A stretch of 64,000 nucleotides of DNA from an uncultured Flavobacteriaceae bacterium (GCA_947486785.1 CANKUU010000002.1:124001-188000), one strand, 5' to 3'. Counted from the first letter of the stretch, positions 25,601 to 35,108 are shown. Notes: a model not told the origin generated them from the letters alone. Numbers and translations are program-made.

Positions 25601-27376
25601 GTGAAAAAAAGCATCCTCGATAGCATATTAAAACCTAGCGATCTGCGCAAGATTAAGATTGATGACCTGCCACAGCTCGCCCAAGAACTACGAAAATTTA
25701 TTATTGAAATTGTAGCCAGTAAAGAAGGTCATTTAGGTGCGAGTCTTGGAGTAGTAGAACTTACGATAGCGCTACACTATGTTTTTAATACCCCAAAAGA
25801 TCTACTTATTTGGGATGTAGGCCATCAAGCCTATGGCCATAAAATTTTAACTGGACGAAAAAATATTTTTAGCACCAACAGACAGTTAGGAGGCATAAGT
25901 GGTTTTCCAAATAAAAAAGAGAGTGCTTATGATGCCTTTGGTACAGGGCATAGCTCTACATCTATTTCTGCCATTTTAGGCATGGCTATAGCATCAAGCC
26001 TAAAAAAAGAATTTAACAAACAACATATTGCTGTTATTGGAGATGCATCAATTGCGAGCGGAATGGCTTTTGAAGGCCTCAACCATATGGGGGTAACAAA
26101 AGCTAATGTTTTAATTGTGCTTAATGATAATGCTATTGGTATTGACCCAAGTGTTGGTGCGCTAAAAAAATACCTCACGAACGTTAAAACGGGTACTGCA
26201 AAAGATGAAAATATTTTTGAATGTTTAAACTTTGATTATTCTGGCCCTATTGATGGGCATGACTTTCATAAATTAATAGCAGAACTAGAACGTTTAAAAA
26301 CCGTTTCTGGCCCCAAATTATTACATGTAATCACTACAAAAGGAAAAGGATTAAAGCAGGCCGAAGAGCAGCAAGTAACCTACCACGCACCTGGAAAATT
26401 TAATAGCGCTACGGGCGACTTACTTCCAAAAGTAAACACTAATAAAACATCAAAATACCAAGATGTTTTCGGACATACTTTAGTTGAACTTGCCACCAAA
26501 AATTTAAATATTGTTGGTATTACCCCCGCAATGCCTACCGGCAGTTCTCTAAAATTTATGATGGAAAAAATTCCAGATCGTGCTTTTGATGTGGGTATTG
26601 CAGAACAACATGCTGTTACTATGGCCGCAGGTATGGCTTGCGAAGGCCTTGTGCCGTACTGTGCCATTTACTCCACTTTTCTACAAAGAGCTTATGACCA
26701 AATAATACACGATGTAGCTTTGCAAAATTTACCTGTTATTTTTTGCTTAGATCGTGCAGGTTTGGTGGGCGCAGATGGTGCTACACATCACGGTGTATAC
26801 GATATTGCGTATTTGCGTTGCATACCTAACTTAATTATTTTTGCCCCTCTTAATGAAATTGAATTGCGAAATATGATGTATACGGCGCAGCTTGGTTTAA
26901 AACAGCCTATTGCTATTAGATATCCGAGAGGAAAAGGAGCTTTACTACACTGGAAACAACCTTTTAAAGAAATAAAAATAGGTACTTCAACCGTATTAAA
27001 AACAGGTATAAAAATTGCAATTTTAACAATAGGCCCAATAGGTAATATGATTACTGAAATTATAGATGAAATGGGCAATCCTATAGAGATAGGGCATTAT
27101 AATATGCGCTTTATTAAACCACTAGATCATAATCGATTAGTACATATTTTTGAGACGTATAGCCATATAATTACGCTAGAAAATGCAGCTAAAATAGGAG
27201 GTTTTGGTAGTGCTGTGTTAGAATTTGCCAATACTCATAAATACTTAAAACCTATTAAAATTTTCGGAATAGACGACAATTTTATTAGCCATGGTACTAC
27301 AGATGAGTTGCATGAAATCGCAAGGATAGATAAAAAAACAATAAAGAATCATATAAATTATTTGATGAATGTTTAA
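25601..27376 (+). CDS. dxs: 1-deoxy-D-xylulose-5-phosphate synthase
   Basis: First enzyme of the MEP isoprenoid pathway: pyruvate plus glyceraldehyde 3-phosphate gives DXP, using thiamine diphosphate. The 591-residue protein starts at GTG 25601. The thiamine-diphosphate domain has HLGASLGVVELTIALHYVF, GHQAYGHKILTGR and IGDASIASGMAFEGLNHMG (the metal-binding GD motif). The pyrimidine domain has DVGIAEQHAVTMAAGMA near 330, and CLDRAGLVGADGATHHGVYD near 385 is the Dxs mark that separates it from transketolases. It is about 30 residues shorter than E. coli Dxs. It overlaps the next gene by 8 nt. It feeds the prenyl synthase and lycopene cyclase encoded earlier. Confidence 0.95.
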   Translation: MKKSILDSILKPSDLRKIKIDDLPQLAQELRKFIIEIVASKEGHLGASLGVVELTIALHYVFNTPKDLLIWDVGHQAYGHKILTGRKNIFSTNRQLGGISGFPNKKESAYDAFGTGHSSTSISAILGMAIASSLKKEFNKQHIAVIGDASIASGMAFEGLNHMGVTKANVLIVLNDNAIGIDPSVGALKKYLTNVKTGTAKDENIFECLNFDYSGPIDGHDFHKLIAELERLKTVSGPKLLHVITTKGKGLKQAEEQQVTYHAPGKFNSATGDLLPKVNTNKTSKYQDVFGHTLVELATKNLNIVGITPAMPTGSSLKFMMEKIPDRAFDVGIAEQHAVTMAAGMACEGLVPYCAIYSTFLQRAYDQIIHDVALQNLPVIFCLDRAGLVGADGATHHGVYDIAYLRCIPNLIIFAPLNEIELRNMMYTAQLGLKQPIAIRYPRGKGALLHWKQPFKEIKIGTSTVLKTGIKIAILTIGPIGNMITEIIDEMGNPIEIGHYNMRFIKPLDHNRLVHIFETYSHIITLENAAKIGGFGSAVLEFANTHKYLKPIKIFGIDDNFISHGTTDELHEIARIDKKTIKNHINYLMNV

Positions 27377-28484
27377 TAATAAATTCACAAACTATATTCT
27401 TCTAGCTGTTATCTTAATTATTACGAGTACCAGCAATACCTTAGCCCAAGATACTATTACTACAAATACACAGGTAGATTCAACTAAAATTGATACTATC
27501 GTTATCCGAAGAAAACACTATAAGATAAAACATATACCAAGGGGCGTTGAACTGGTAAGTCCGAAAATTTCATTTAAAAACACTAAACCACTAAGCAAAC
27601 GTTTTAAGCGTTTTCGCCCACCCTCTTTTTGGGAGGAAATAAATAAGTTAAGTTTATCTATTAGTGAAGTTGCTTTTTTTAATTGGAAAGCAGGTGGCAA
27701 TAACTCGGTATCAGTAATTGCTAACGGAAGGTTTGAACGGAATTATAAATTTAGATACATCAACTGGAAGAATATTTTAAATCTCAGATTTGGATCAAAC
27801 GCCCAAGAAGGGCAAAAACCTAGAAAAACAGATGATGCCATTCGGTTTAGTTCAGCTTTTAGTTATCGTAGAGATACTATTAGTAATTGGTACTATTCGG
27901 CAAAGGCAAATTTTAATACCCAATTCTCAAATGGGTTTAAATACCCCGATAGAGATACACCTATTTCTAGATTTATGGCGCCAGGTTATTTTTTCTTTGG
28001 TGCAGGTACATCCTATATTCCTGAAAATAAAAAATTTATATTGTACATGTCACCAATCACCCTAAAATCAACCTTTGTCCTAGATCAAAATTTGGCAGAC
28101 AAAGGAGCATACGGGGTTCAAAAAGCGATTTTAGATGCCAATGGAAATGTAATTTCCCCAGGCAAAACAAAATTAGTTGAACTAGGTCTACTTATAAATC
28201 ATAGCTGGGAAAAAGAGATTTATAAAAATGTAGAAATGGATCATCGTATCAGTCTTTATACAGATTACCTAAATAGTTTTGGAAATATTGATATTGATTG
28301 GGAATTAAAATTTAAGCTAATTGTAAACAAATATATAAGCGCAAATATCGGAACACACGTAATCTATGATGACGATATTTTATTTGATCCTATAAAAAAT
28401 GAAAATGGTATTGTTATAGACGAAGGGGTACAACGAATACAATTTAAACAAATTATAGGAGTCGGCGTAGAATATAATTTTTAG
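27369..28484 (+). CDS. DUF3078 domain-containing envelope protein
   Basis: A 371-residue protein with a signal peptide (LLAVILIITSTSNTLAQ). A basic linker holds KHIPRGVELVSPK, and the long beta-rich DUF3078 region has WEEINKLSLSISEVAFFNWKAGG and NSVSVIANGRFERNY, ending YNF as barrel proteins do. The pattern suggests an outer-membrane beta-barrel. Start and end overlap signals show it is cotranscribed with dxs (8-nt overlap), a pairing that suggests fixed gene order rather than shared chemistry. The role is unknown. Confidence 0.82.
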   Translation: MFNNKFTNYILLAVILIITSTSNTLAQDTITTNTQVDSTKIDTIVIRRKHYKIKHIPRGVELVSPKISFKNTKPLSKRFKRFRPPSFWEEINKLSLSISEVAFFNWKAGGNNSVSVIANGRFERNYKFRYINWKNILNLRFGSNAQEGQKPRKTDDAIRFSSAFSYRRDTISNWYYSAKANFNTQFSNGFKYPDRDTPISRFMAPGYFFFGAGTSYIPENKKFILYMSPITLKSTFVLDQNLADKGAYGVQKAILDANGNVISPGKTKLVELGLLINHSWEKEIYKNVEMDHRISLYTDYLNSFGNIDIDWELKFKLIVNKYISANIGTHVIYDDDILFDPIKNENGIVIDEGVQRIQFKQIIGVGVEYNF

Positions 28485-28514
28485 CCTCTATGATACAGTT
28501 AAATACAATTAAGA

Positions 28515-29858
28515 CTAAAGCTGTTTACCCATAATTTTGTTATGAATGTGTACCGCAGCACTATCGGAAAGACTAGCAACATAGCAACAGGTATTTAACA
28601 AAATTTGATAGGTAGATTGATCGGTTTTTCGATAAAATTCTGGTAGTGTTTTAAGCATTAAAGCATCATAATTAGAGGAACATCCTTCTTTAGTACGTAC
28701 TAATGCCCTTGTATACACCTCTAAAATATCTGAGATAATTTTATAGCCTGCTATCTCTTTTTCAATAACTTCTTGCGATTCATATACCTGCGCAACACTT
28801 ACATCAATAATGTCAGATATCTGCGCTTTATAGCCACTTTTGTCTAGTAAAGCGACATCAAAGCTGCCGTCAAGTATAGCCTCTTCATTGGCTATAAAAA
28901 TAGAAATAGCATCTCTTATTAAGGTATTTATTGCCAAAGCACGTAAATAGCTAAGTCGGTCTTGCTTATATTTTAATGCATTGTACTTAGCGGTATTTAT
29001 TGAATCTTTTACCAGTTTTATCAAATACTCTAATGCGTAATCTTCAGAAATTAGTCCTAAATTAATGCCATCTTCAAAATCTATAATAGTATAGCAAATA
29101 TCATCGGCTGCTTCTACTAAAAATGTTAAAGGATGTCTTGCAAAACTAATAGCATCGGTACTTCGGGTTTGCACTAAACCTAACTCATTAGCCACTTCTT
29201 GAAAGCTCTCTTTTTCGGACTGAAAAAAACCAAACTTCTTATCGGCTATATGCTTTGTAGCTTTTTTAGGTAATGATTCTTTAGGATATTTCATAAAAGC
29301 ACCTAAAGTAGCATAGCTTAGTCGTAAGCCCCCATCAACGCCTTCACGTGTTTCTGTCAACAATTTATACCCATTAGCGTTTCCTTCAAAATCAATAATA
29401 TCTTGAAATTCTTTTTCTGAAAGTTGGGCTTTAAACTGCTGTCCGTTTCCATTTTTAAAATACTCTCCAATGGCCTTTTCACCACTATGGCCAAAGGGTG
29501 GGTTACCAATATCATGAGCCAATGCCGCTGCGGCAACTATAGCTCCAAAATCATTAAACTGGTAGCCATGGGTTTCTTTTAAATGTGGATGTTTCTCTAA
29601 TAACTTTTTTCCAGCAATTCTACCTAAACTTCTACCTACTACTGACACTTCTAAACTGTGTGTTAATCTTGTATGAACAAAATCTGTTTTTGAGAGTGGT
29701 ATTACTTGAGTTTTATCTTGTAAACTACGAAAAGCTGCCGAAAAAATAATTCGATCATAGTCCACTTCAAAACCCAAGCGGGTCTCATCTTGCTCTTTAC
29801 GTAATCTTTTTGTGGTATCGCCGAAGCGCTTTAACGACAGAAGCTGTTCCCAATTCAT
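28515..29858 (-). CDS. dgt: Deoxyguanosinetriphosphate triphosphohydrolase
   Basis: HD-superfamily phosphohydrolase removing tripolyphosphate from dGTP (or other dNTPs), so it tunes nucleotide pools in the cytoplasm. The 447 residues contain the N-terminal family block RLGFEVDYDRIIFSAAFRSLQDKTQV. The metal site is built by HTRLTHSLEVSVVGRSLG (about 61-79), the HD pair AAALAHDIGNPPFGHSGEKAI (about 112-132) and a later D in EAADDICYTIIDFEDG. It ends 30 nt from the convergent DUF3078 gene and stands alone. Confidence 0.92.
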   Translation of the reverse strand: MNWEQLLSLKRFGDTTKRLRKEQDETRLGFEVDYDRIIFSAAFRSLQDKTQVIPLSKTDFVHTRLTHSLEVSVVGRSLGRIAGKKLLEKHPHLKETHGYQFNDFGAIVAAAALAHDIGNPPFGHSGEKAIGEYFKNGNGQQFKAQLSEKEFQDIIDFEGNANGYKLLTETREGVDGGLRLSYATLGAFMKYPKESLPKKATKHIADKKFGFFQSEKESFQEVANELGLVQTRSTDAISFARHPLTFLVEAADDICYTIIDFEDGINLGLISEDYALEYLIKLVKDSINTAKYNALKYKQDRLSYLRALAINTLIRDAISIFIANEEAILDGSFDVALLDKSGYKAQISDIIDVSVAQVYESQEVIEKEIAGYKIISDILEVYTRALVRTKEGCSSNYDALMLKTLPEFYRKTDQSTYQILLNTCCYVASLSDSAAVHIHNKIMGKQL

Positions 29859-29953
29859 TTGCTAATTAATGTTTTAAGCTTTGCATTACCTAGTTGGCTC
29901 TTAAGGTCTTATGAAAAACCTAAAAGAATAACCTATTAGTAGTTTTACTATGG

Positions 29954-29982
29954 TTTGCAAGATACAGCTTTTACTATGTTTG
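29954..29982 (+). promoter_or_regulatory. Possible basal promoter upstream of phosphate-locus receptor
   Basis: TTTG (29954-29957), a 17-bp gap and TATGTTTG (29975-29982) match the Bacteroidota consensus. The site lies upstream of the 11-bp repeat array and would give a leader of about 150 nt that includes the array. It may be a low-level promoter or chance. Confidence 0.35.
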
Positions 29983-30030
29983 CGCGAATATTGATAGATT
30001 CTAATCGGTACTTAACCTTCTCTTAATATA

Positions 30031-30108
30031 GTAACATTTAGGTAACCGTTTTGCAATATCCATTTAACATACCGATAACTCGACTTTTACAAGTAGGCAG
30101 TTCTTTTG
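30031..30108 (+). promoter_or_regulatory. Six in-phase 11-bp units plus -7 box (Pho-box-like array 1)
   Basis: GTAAC 30031, GTAAC 30042, GCAAT 30053, TTAAC 30064, ATAAC 30075 and TTTAC 30086 are spaced exactly 11 bp, followed by TTCTTTTG at 30101-30108. Two further units (TTAAC 30012, TTAAT 30023) lie upstream, 11 bp apart but out of phase with the rest. One-turn direct repeats just upstream of -7 are the binding geometry of PhoB/PhoP-type (OmpR-family) regulators, and nTAAC resembles the PhoP TTAACA half-site. The receptor ATG is 33 nt downstream. Confidence 0.68.
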
Positions 30109-30140
30109 CACCGGTATTTAAAACAAACACAAACATAGTA

Positions 30141-32948
30141 ATGAAAACAATTTTAACCACGTTACTTTTAGTAGCAACGGCACAAATTTTTGCCCAAAAT
30201 ACAGGTAGTATTGGCGGTACTCTTACCGACAAAGAATTAAATAATGAGCCTCTTGCTTTTGCAAATATTTTAATTGAAGGCACCACAAAAGGCACCACTT
30301 CAGATTTTGATGGTTTATATGAAATAACCAACCTAGAACCGGGTATTTATACGGTTATATTTAGCTTTTTAGGCTATGAAACTGTTAGCATGCCAAATGT
30401 AAAGGTGGAAGCAGGAAAAATAAGCACTATAAATTTAGCAATGTCTGCAAATGCAGGAGTTGAATTAGATGCCGTAACGGTTACAACAGTAGCACGAAAA
30501 GATTCTGAAACAGCACTTTTATTAGATCAAAAGAAGGCATCGGTAGTAAAAGAAAGTATTGGTTCAATTCAACTAGGTAAAATTGGCGTTTCTGATGTTG
30601 CTACAGCTACAACAAAAATATCAGGTGTTTCAAGTAGTGAAGGATCGGGCGATGTTTTTGTAAGAGGACTGGGTGATCGGTATTTAACTACAACACTTAA
30701 CGGCTTATCCGTTCCATCAGACGACGTAGAAAAGAAAAATATTGATTTAGGCCTATTTCCAACCCGAGTAATACAAAACGTAAGTATTAGCAAAACCTAT
30801 GCTGCACAATCTTCTGCAGATCAGGCTTCTGGCAACATAGATATTAGCTCTAGAGAGTTATCTGGGTCAAGTGAGTTTAGTTTAGGTGTGCAATCTGGCA
30901 TCAATACTAACGTAGCTGCTAGTGGCGTATTTGATAATTTTAAAGCGACAGTAAATAGCAGAAATACTGATTTTGGTTTTTATAGTCAAAGTCTTTCAAC
31001 AGAAGAATTAATATCAAGACAAGGGTGGAACCCCATAAAGCATGAAACGCCTATTGATTATGCGATGAACTTTGTGGCTGGAAAAAAATTCAATAATAAA
31101 ATTTCGTTATTACTCACAGGCTCACACAAATCATCTCATGAATATGGTCAAGGTCTTTTCAGACAATATCGATCTAATTTTATTGATGATACGATTACCG
31201 ATGCAACAAATTTTAAAAGAAAAACGATTACCTCTGCTTTATTGGATATTGCTTTTTTCGTTAACGAAAAAAACAAATTAAAATCGAGTACATTTTTTGT
31301 AAACAAAATTTCTGATCAAGTATATGAAGGTGGGCGAAATGGAGAAGGAACTATTTTTGAAGAAACAGATCCGTCAGAAGGCTTATTTCAGTTTGTTCGG
31401 GATCAAAACACCAAACAAACACGCCTACTGGTAACGCAATTACTAGGAACACATACTCTAAGCGATAACAATAAATTAAGCTGGGCAGCAGGTTACAACC
31501 TTGTTAACGCCGATGAACCTAACAGAATTAGGAATGAAGTAAACTTTGATCCTGATGGATCGCTGGTACAACTTGGTAGAACAGGTGGTTTTCAGCAAAG
31601 AAAATCGAAACAAGAAATAGAAGATGTAGCCATAAATGGTTACGTAAAAGATCTTCTTACCATTTTTGATAACGACGACCAATCTTTTAAGATTGAATTA
31701 GGTTTAAATGTTCGCAACAAAGAGCGAGATTTTAGATCTCAATTTATTGGTGTAGAAGAAAGACTTACTGGTATCATAAGCCCTACAAGTATAGACAATA
31801 TCGGAGGCATTTTTCAGCCCGGTAATTTTTCTAATCGCCTGTTAAAATTGAACGTTTTACAACCAGATGTATACAACGGAACCTTAAACTCTCAGGCGGC
31901 GTTTGCAGATTTTAAATTTAACCTAAACAAGTGGAGCTTTAATGCTGGTCTACGTTATCAAAAAGATGAAATAAAAGTAGGTTTCGACGTCGGCAACTTC
32001 CCTGGTCGTGTTGGCGAAATAATTAAAGATTACAGCAGCCTTTACCCAACGGTTAATATTAAGTATGACCTAAATGAAAAGAATACGCTAAGAATGGCGG
32101 TGAGTCAAACCATAACACTTCCCGAATTTAAAGAAATTGCTCCTTTTGAATATGTTTCGCAAACTGGACAAGTAGTTAGAGGTAATCCAGATCTTGAAGC
32201 TTCAACTAATCTTAATTACGATTTAAAATGGGAATACTACCCATCGAATGGACAGTTAATATCACTGGCTTCTTTTTATAAAAATATTTCAGACCCCATA
32301 AACACCGTACAGGATAGAGGTTCTGCAGGGGTATTCTCTTATTTTAATTCTGGAGAAAAAGCAGAAGTATTTGGTCTTGAAGCCGAAACTAAAATTAACT
32401 TAATAAAACCGATTGAAAACGAAGATGATGGCACCCAATCGGGATACAATTTAAACTTAAACTTAAATGCTACGCGCATGTGGCACAGGCAAGACTTAAA
32501 AGAAGTTTACAACGAACAAGGCGACTTTGTTAGAACCTTTAGATACAAAGGTTTAACAAAAACTGATTTACAAGGTGCTGCCGATTGGATATTTAATAGC
32601 AGTTTAAACTTTTCTACCGTAGGCGAAAATGCAATAAGTGCCTCTTTAACCGCAAACTACGCATCTGATAAGATTCTTGCATTAGGAGCACCAGAAATAC
32701 AAAGTGAAAGCGAAACTTTTTATAACGACGCAATTATAGAAAAAGGATTTGTTGCTTTAGATGCTGTAGTTAGCAAAGAGTTTGGCAAACATTTTAGAGT
32801 ACGACTTATTGGTAGAAATCTTTTAAATCCGACTATAAAAAGAACACAATTAGTAAAGCCAAGTACCACAAATATAGAAACCGAACAAACCGTTAGGTCT
32901 TACACCATAGGCACCAATCTTAGCTTAGGTATTAATTACAAATTTTAA
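30141..32948 (+). CDS. TonB-dependent receptor of phosphate-type locus
   Basis: A 935-residue outer-membrane receptor. The start is ATG 30141 (MKTILTTLLLVATAQIFAQ), giving a clean signal peptide; the 30 residues the ORF track adds upstream lie in the promoter array. A carboxypeptidase-regulatory-like domain follows (about 20-105, LEPGIYTVIFSFLGYET). The plug holds DVFVRGLGDRYLTTTLNGL and a SISKTYAAQSSADQASGNIDI segment, then a large barrel ends in LGINYKF. A beta-helix lipoprotein gene starts 46 nt after its stop, as a surface partner would. An OprO/P-like porin and PiT transporter lie downstream, and the promoter has phosphate-box-like repeats. Uptake of a phosphorylated compound or phosphate-bearing polymer is therefore inferred; the substrate is not shown by the sequence. 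Confidence 0.88.
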   Translation: MKTILTTLLLVATAQIFAQNTGSIGGTLTDKELNNEPLAFANILIEGTTKGTTSDFDGLYEITNLEPGIYTVIFSFLGYETVSMPNVKVEAGKISTINLAMSANAGVELDAVTVTTVARKDSETALLLDQKKASVVKESIGSIQLGKIGVSDVATATTKISGVSSSEGSGDVFVRGLGDRYLTTTLNGLSVPSDDVEKKNIDLGLFPTRVIQNVSISKTYAAQSSADQASGNIDISSRELSGSSEFSLGVQSGINTNVAASGVFDNFKATVNSRNTDFGFYSQSLSTEELISRQGWNPIKHETPIDYAMNFVAGKKFNNKISLLLTGSHKSSHEYGQGLFRQYRSNFIDDTITDATNFKRKTITSALLDIAFFVNEKNKLKSSTFFVNKISDQVYEGGRNGEGTIFEETDPSEGLFQFVRDQNTKQTRLLVTQLLGTHTLSDNNKLSWAAGYNLVNADEPNRIRNEVNFDPDGSLVQLGRTGGFQQRKSKQEIEDVAINGYVKDLLTIFDNDDQSFKIELGLNVRNKERDFRSQFIGVEERLTGIISPTSIDNIGGIFQPGNFSNRLLKLNVLQPDVYNGTLNSQAAFADFKFNLNKWSFNAGLRYQKDEIKVGFDVGNFPGRVGEIIKDYSSLYPTVNIKYDLNEKNTLRMAVSQTITLPEFKEIAPFEYVSQTGQVVRGNPDLEASTNLNYDLKWEYYPSNGQLISLASFYKNISDPINTVQDRGSAGVFSYFNSGEKAEVFGLEAETKINLIKPIENEDDGTQSGYNLNLNLNATRMWHRQDLKEVYNEQGDFVRTFRYKGLTKTDLQGAADWIFNSSLNFSTVGENAISASLTANYASDKILALGAPEIQSESETFYNDAIIEKGFVALDAVVSKEFGKHFRVRLIGRNLLNPTIKRTQLVKPSTTNIETEQTVRSYTIGTNLSLGINYKF

Positions 32949-32994
32949 TAATCTCAAATATAAATTTAATCAGAAACTATTAAAACTATTAACT

Positions 32995-34101
32995 ATGAAA
33001 CTTAAATCAATTAATCTATTTTCAATGTTAGCGTTGGGTTTAACACTATCAATAATTAGCTGTAGTAGTGATGACAATGCTACAGATCCGGGTACCTCAG
33101 GAGCAGCACCCACATGTTCTGACAATATTCAAAATGGCGATGAAACCGGTGTAGATTGCGGCGGAAGTTGTACTGCCTGTTCAGATGATAACTCATCTAC
33201 AACTAATCTTGAAGGCAATATAACTGAAGATCGTACCTTAAATGCCTCAGAAACGTATACCTTAAAAGGCACCTTAAATATAAATTCAGGTGCAACTTTA
33301 ACCATTCCAGCAGGAACAACTATTGTTTCCGAAACTGGTACCGAAAATTATATTGCAGTACAGCAAGGAGGAAAAATAGATATTCAAGGTACAGCAACTG
33401 CACCCGTAGTTATGACCTCTGAAGACGAAACTCCTGGTGATTGGGGCGGATTAGTAATTGCAGGTAAAGCTACAACGACTGAAGGTATTAATGCAACTGC
33501 AGAAGTTGGAGGAATAATTTACGGCGGTACAGATAACGCTGATGACTCTGGTTCTATAAACTACTTAATCATTAACTATGCAGGAGCTCAAATCAACTCT
33601 GAGTCTCAATATAATGGTCTTACACTTTACGCTGTTGGTTCTGAAACAAGTATCGAAAACGTTGCCATTTTAAACGGTACAGATGATGGAGTTGAATTCT
33701 TTGGCGGTACGGTAAGCGCTAGTAACTTCTATTTAGAAAATAATGAAGATGATGCTATCGATTGGACTGAGGGCTGGAACGGTACCTTAACCAATGCGTA
33801 CATATCGCATACTAGAGCAGGTTTCTCTACCGCAGTTGAAGCAGACGGGGTAAATAATAACCCTAGCCTAGTTAACCTAACTGCTGTATCAACCCAAGAA
33901 GGAACAGCTTTACAGTTTAAAGCAGAATCAGGTGCTACTATCACTAATCTTTACTTAAGTGGTTATGAAACTTTAGTTGACATGAAAGATGACGGTCCTT
34001 TAGCAAATATACAAATTGACGGGGCTACCGCTACCGTTGAAGGCCCTTATGATGAAGGAACACAAGTAGACGTTACTATGTTTGATTGGGCTAGAAACTA
34101 G
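32995..34101 (+). CDS. Surface lipoprotein with parallel beta-helix
   Basis: A 368-residue lipoprotein. The signal ends at lipobox TLSIISC, followed by an acidic Ser/Asp-rich linker that in Bacteroidota often sends lipoproteins to the cell surface. A Cys-rich motif follows (CSDNIQNGDETGVDCGGSC), known from flavobacterial surface proteins. The rest (about 75-360) is a right-handed beta-helix type repeat with SGATLTIPAGTTI, GDWGGLVIAGK and GTDDGVEFFGGTVS turns. It follows a TonB receptor by 46 nt and ends at a terminator, so it is likely its substrate-capture partner. No catalytic motif for a phosphatase or lyase is visible. Confidence 0.82.
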   Translation: MKLKSINLFSMLALGLTLSIISCSSDDNATDPGTSGAAPTCSDNIQNGDETGVDCGGSCTACSDDNSSTTNLEGNITEDRTLNASETYTLKGTLNINSGATLTIPAGTTIVSETGTENYIAVQQGGKIDIQGTATAPVVMTSEDETPGDWGGLVIAGKATTTEGINATAEVGGIIYGGTDNADDSGSINYLIINYAGAQINSESQYNGLTLYAVGSETSIENVAILNGTDDGVEFFGGTVSASNFYLENNEDDAIDWTEGWNGTLTNAYISHTRAGFSTAVEADGVNNNPSLVNLTAVSTQEGTALQFKAESGATITNLYLSGYETLVDMKDDGPLANIQIDGATATVEGPYDEGTQVDVTMFDWARN

Positions 34102-34119
34102 TTCTAATTAAATACCACT

Positions 34120-34154
34120 GAAAGCCCTGATTAAATTCGGGGCTTTCTATTTTT
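34120..34154 (+). terminator. Intrinsic terminator after receptor/lipoprotein operon
   Basis: GAAAGCCC...GA pairs with TTC...GGGCTTTC (one T-G pair) around TTAAA, followed by a T-rich tract. Confidence 0.85.
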
Positions 34155-34164
34155 ATAAAACAAC

Positions 34165-34231
34165 TTAACCTTTAACTTACTAATAATTGATTTTAACTTA
34201 ACTCTAATTTTACATTTCAGGCTTTACTTTG
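34165..34231 (+). promoter_or_regulatory. Five in-phase 11-bp units plus -7 box (Pho-box-like array 2)
   Basis: TTAAC 34165, CTTAC 34176, TTGAT 34187, TTAAC 34198 and TTTAC 34209 are spaced exactly 11 bp. TTACTTTG at 34224-34231 starts 15 bp after the start of the last unit, the same register as array 1. The ATG at 34250 lies about 19 nt after the -7 box. Confidence 0.65.
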
Positions 34232-34249
34232 CACTTTATTATAAAAGTC

Positions 34250-34636
34250 ATGAGAAATTTGATCCTTATTAGTAGTTTTTTGCTTCTTTCAGCAAATTTG
34301 TTTGCACAAAATACAGGGAGCTTAAAAGGTATGGTTACTGATGAATCGATGAACAATGAGCCCTTATTATTGGCAAATGTTCAACTAAAAGGCAAACAAC
34401 TTGTTTCACAGACAAACTTTCATGGCAATTTTGAAATCTCTGATTTAGAAGCAGGTAACTATACAGTAGTAGTTAGCTATTTGGGTTATGAGACTAAAGA
34501 AATACCCGTTACAATTAAGAAAAATACAACTGCAGAAATTAAAGCTATTTTAAACCCTTTAGAGTTTAATTTTGATGCTATTAAAGATGCTATGGAAGAA
34601 GGAGCCAAGGTGAGCTTAACCTCACGCCAAGAATAA
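34250..34636 (+). CDS. Orphan carboxypeptidase-regulatory-like domain protein
   Basis: A 128-residue exported protein. ATG 34250 gives the signal peptide MRNLILISSFLLLSANLFAQ; the ORF-track TTG at 34229 overlaps the -7 box. The rest is a single carboxypeptidase-regulatory-like (beta-sandwich) domain, NTGSLKGMVTDESMNNEPL to YLGYETKEIPVTIKKN. It clearly resembles the N-terminal domain of the TonB receptor encoded 4 kb upstream (NTGSIGGTLTDKELNNEPL, FLGYETVSM). There is no plug or barrel, and the frame ends cleanly before a terminator. It could be a free periplasmic copy of that domain or the relic of a second receptor. It has its own promoter array. Confidence 0.78.
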   Translation: MRNLILISSFLLLSANLFAQNTGSLKGMVTDESMNNEPLLLANVQLKGKQLVSQTNFHGNFEISDLEAGNYTVVVSYLGYETKEIPVTIKKNTTAEIKAILNPLEFNFDAIKDAMEEGAKVSLTSRQE

Positions 34637-34657
34637 AATAAAAGTAACTTATGATAC

Positions 34658-34694
34658 AAAAAAAAAGCCCAGTCGTTTGATTGGGCTTTTTTTT
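34658..34694. terminator. Bidirectional intrinsic terminator
   Basis: AAGCCCAGTC pairs with GATTGGGCTT (one G-T pair) around GTTT, flanked by A9 and T8 runs. It separates the orphan-domain gene from the convergent MORN-repeat gene. Confidence 0.87.
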
Positions 34695-34713
34695 AAAATT
34701 ATGGTACTTGTTA

Positions 34714-35073
34714 CTAATCTCTACTGACAATACCCTCTGTATTTTTAGTTTCAGTAACGGCAGCGATTGCATTTTCATTATATTCAACTTCCTTGAGTAC
34801 ATTATTAGCCCAAAATAACCATTTTCCTGTTTTCACTCCGTTTTCATAAGAGCCCACAGTAATCATTTCTCCCTTGGAGTTATAACTAAGCCACTCACCA
34901 TGTAATTGCTTGTCTAAATTAAAAGTTCCCTTTTGGCTAATTTCACCATTCGCATGAAAAAAGGTAGCTTCTATAAGGTTAGTTTCTTTGTTCAATTTCA
35001 TTTCTGGTTTAACCTGAGCTAAACAAGTGGTAGCAAATAATAAAACCGCTATAAAAAAAATAGATTTAGTCAT
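34714..35073 (-). CDS. Exported MORN-repeat (YwqK-like) protein
   Basis: A 119-residue protein with a signal peptide (FFIAVLLFATTCLAQ) and two to three MORN_2-type repeats (GEISQKGTFNLDKQLHGEWLSY, GEMITVGSYENGVKTGKWLFW, LKEVEYNENA). Such proteins are often labelled 'YwqK-family antitoxin', but no toxin partner is present, and the exported form is a common flavobacterial protein of unknown role. It converges on the orphan-domain gene. An 11-bp repeat array lies 36 nt upstream of its start but reads in the opposite orientation, so control by it is uncertain. Confidence 0.75.
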   Translation of the reverse strand: MTKSIFFIAVLLFATTCLAQVKPEMKLNKETNLIEATFFHANGEISQKGTFNLDKQLHGEWLSYNSKGEMITVGSYENGVKTGKWLFWANNVLKEVEYNENAIAAVTETKNTEGIVSRD

Positions 35074-35108
35074 AATATTGAAAACTTAAATTATCATTCA
35101 GGTCTAAA

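Noticed and set aside
34714-35073. MORN/YwqK-like protein as an antitoxin of a toxin-antitoxin pair
   Set aside because: It has a signal peptide and no adjacent toxin gene; the 'antitoxin' label is a database habit and not supported here.
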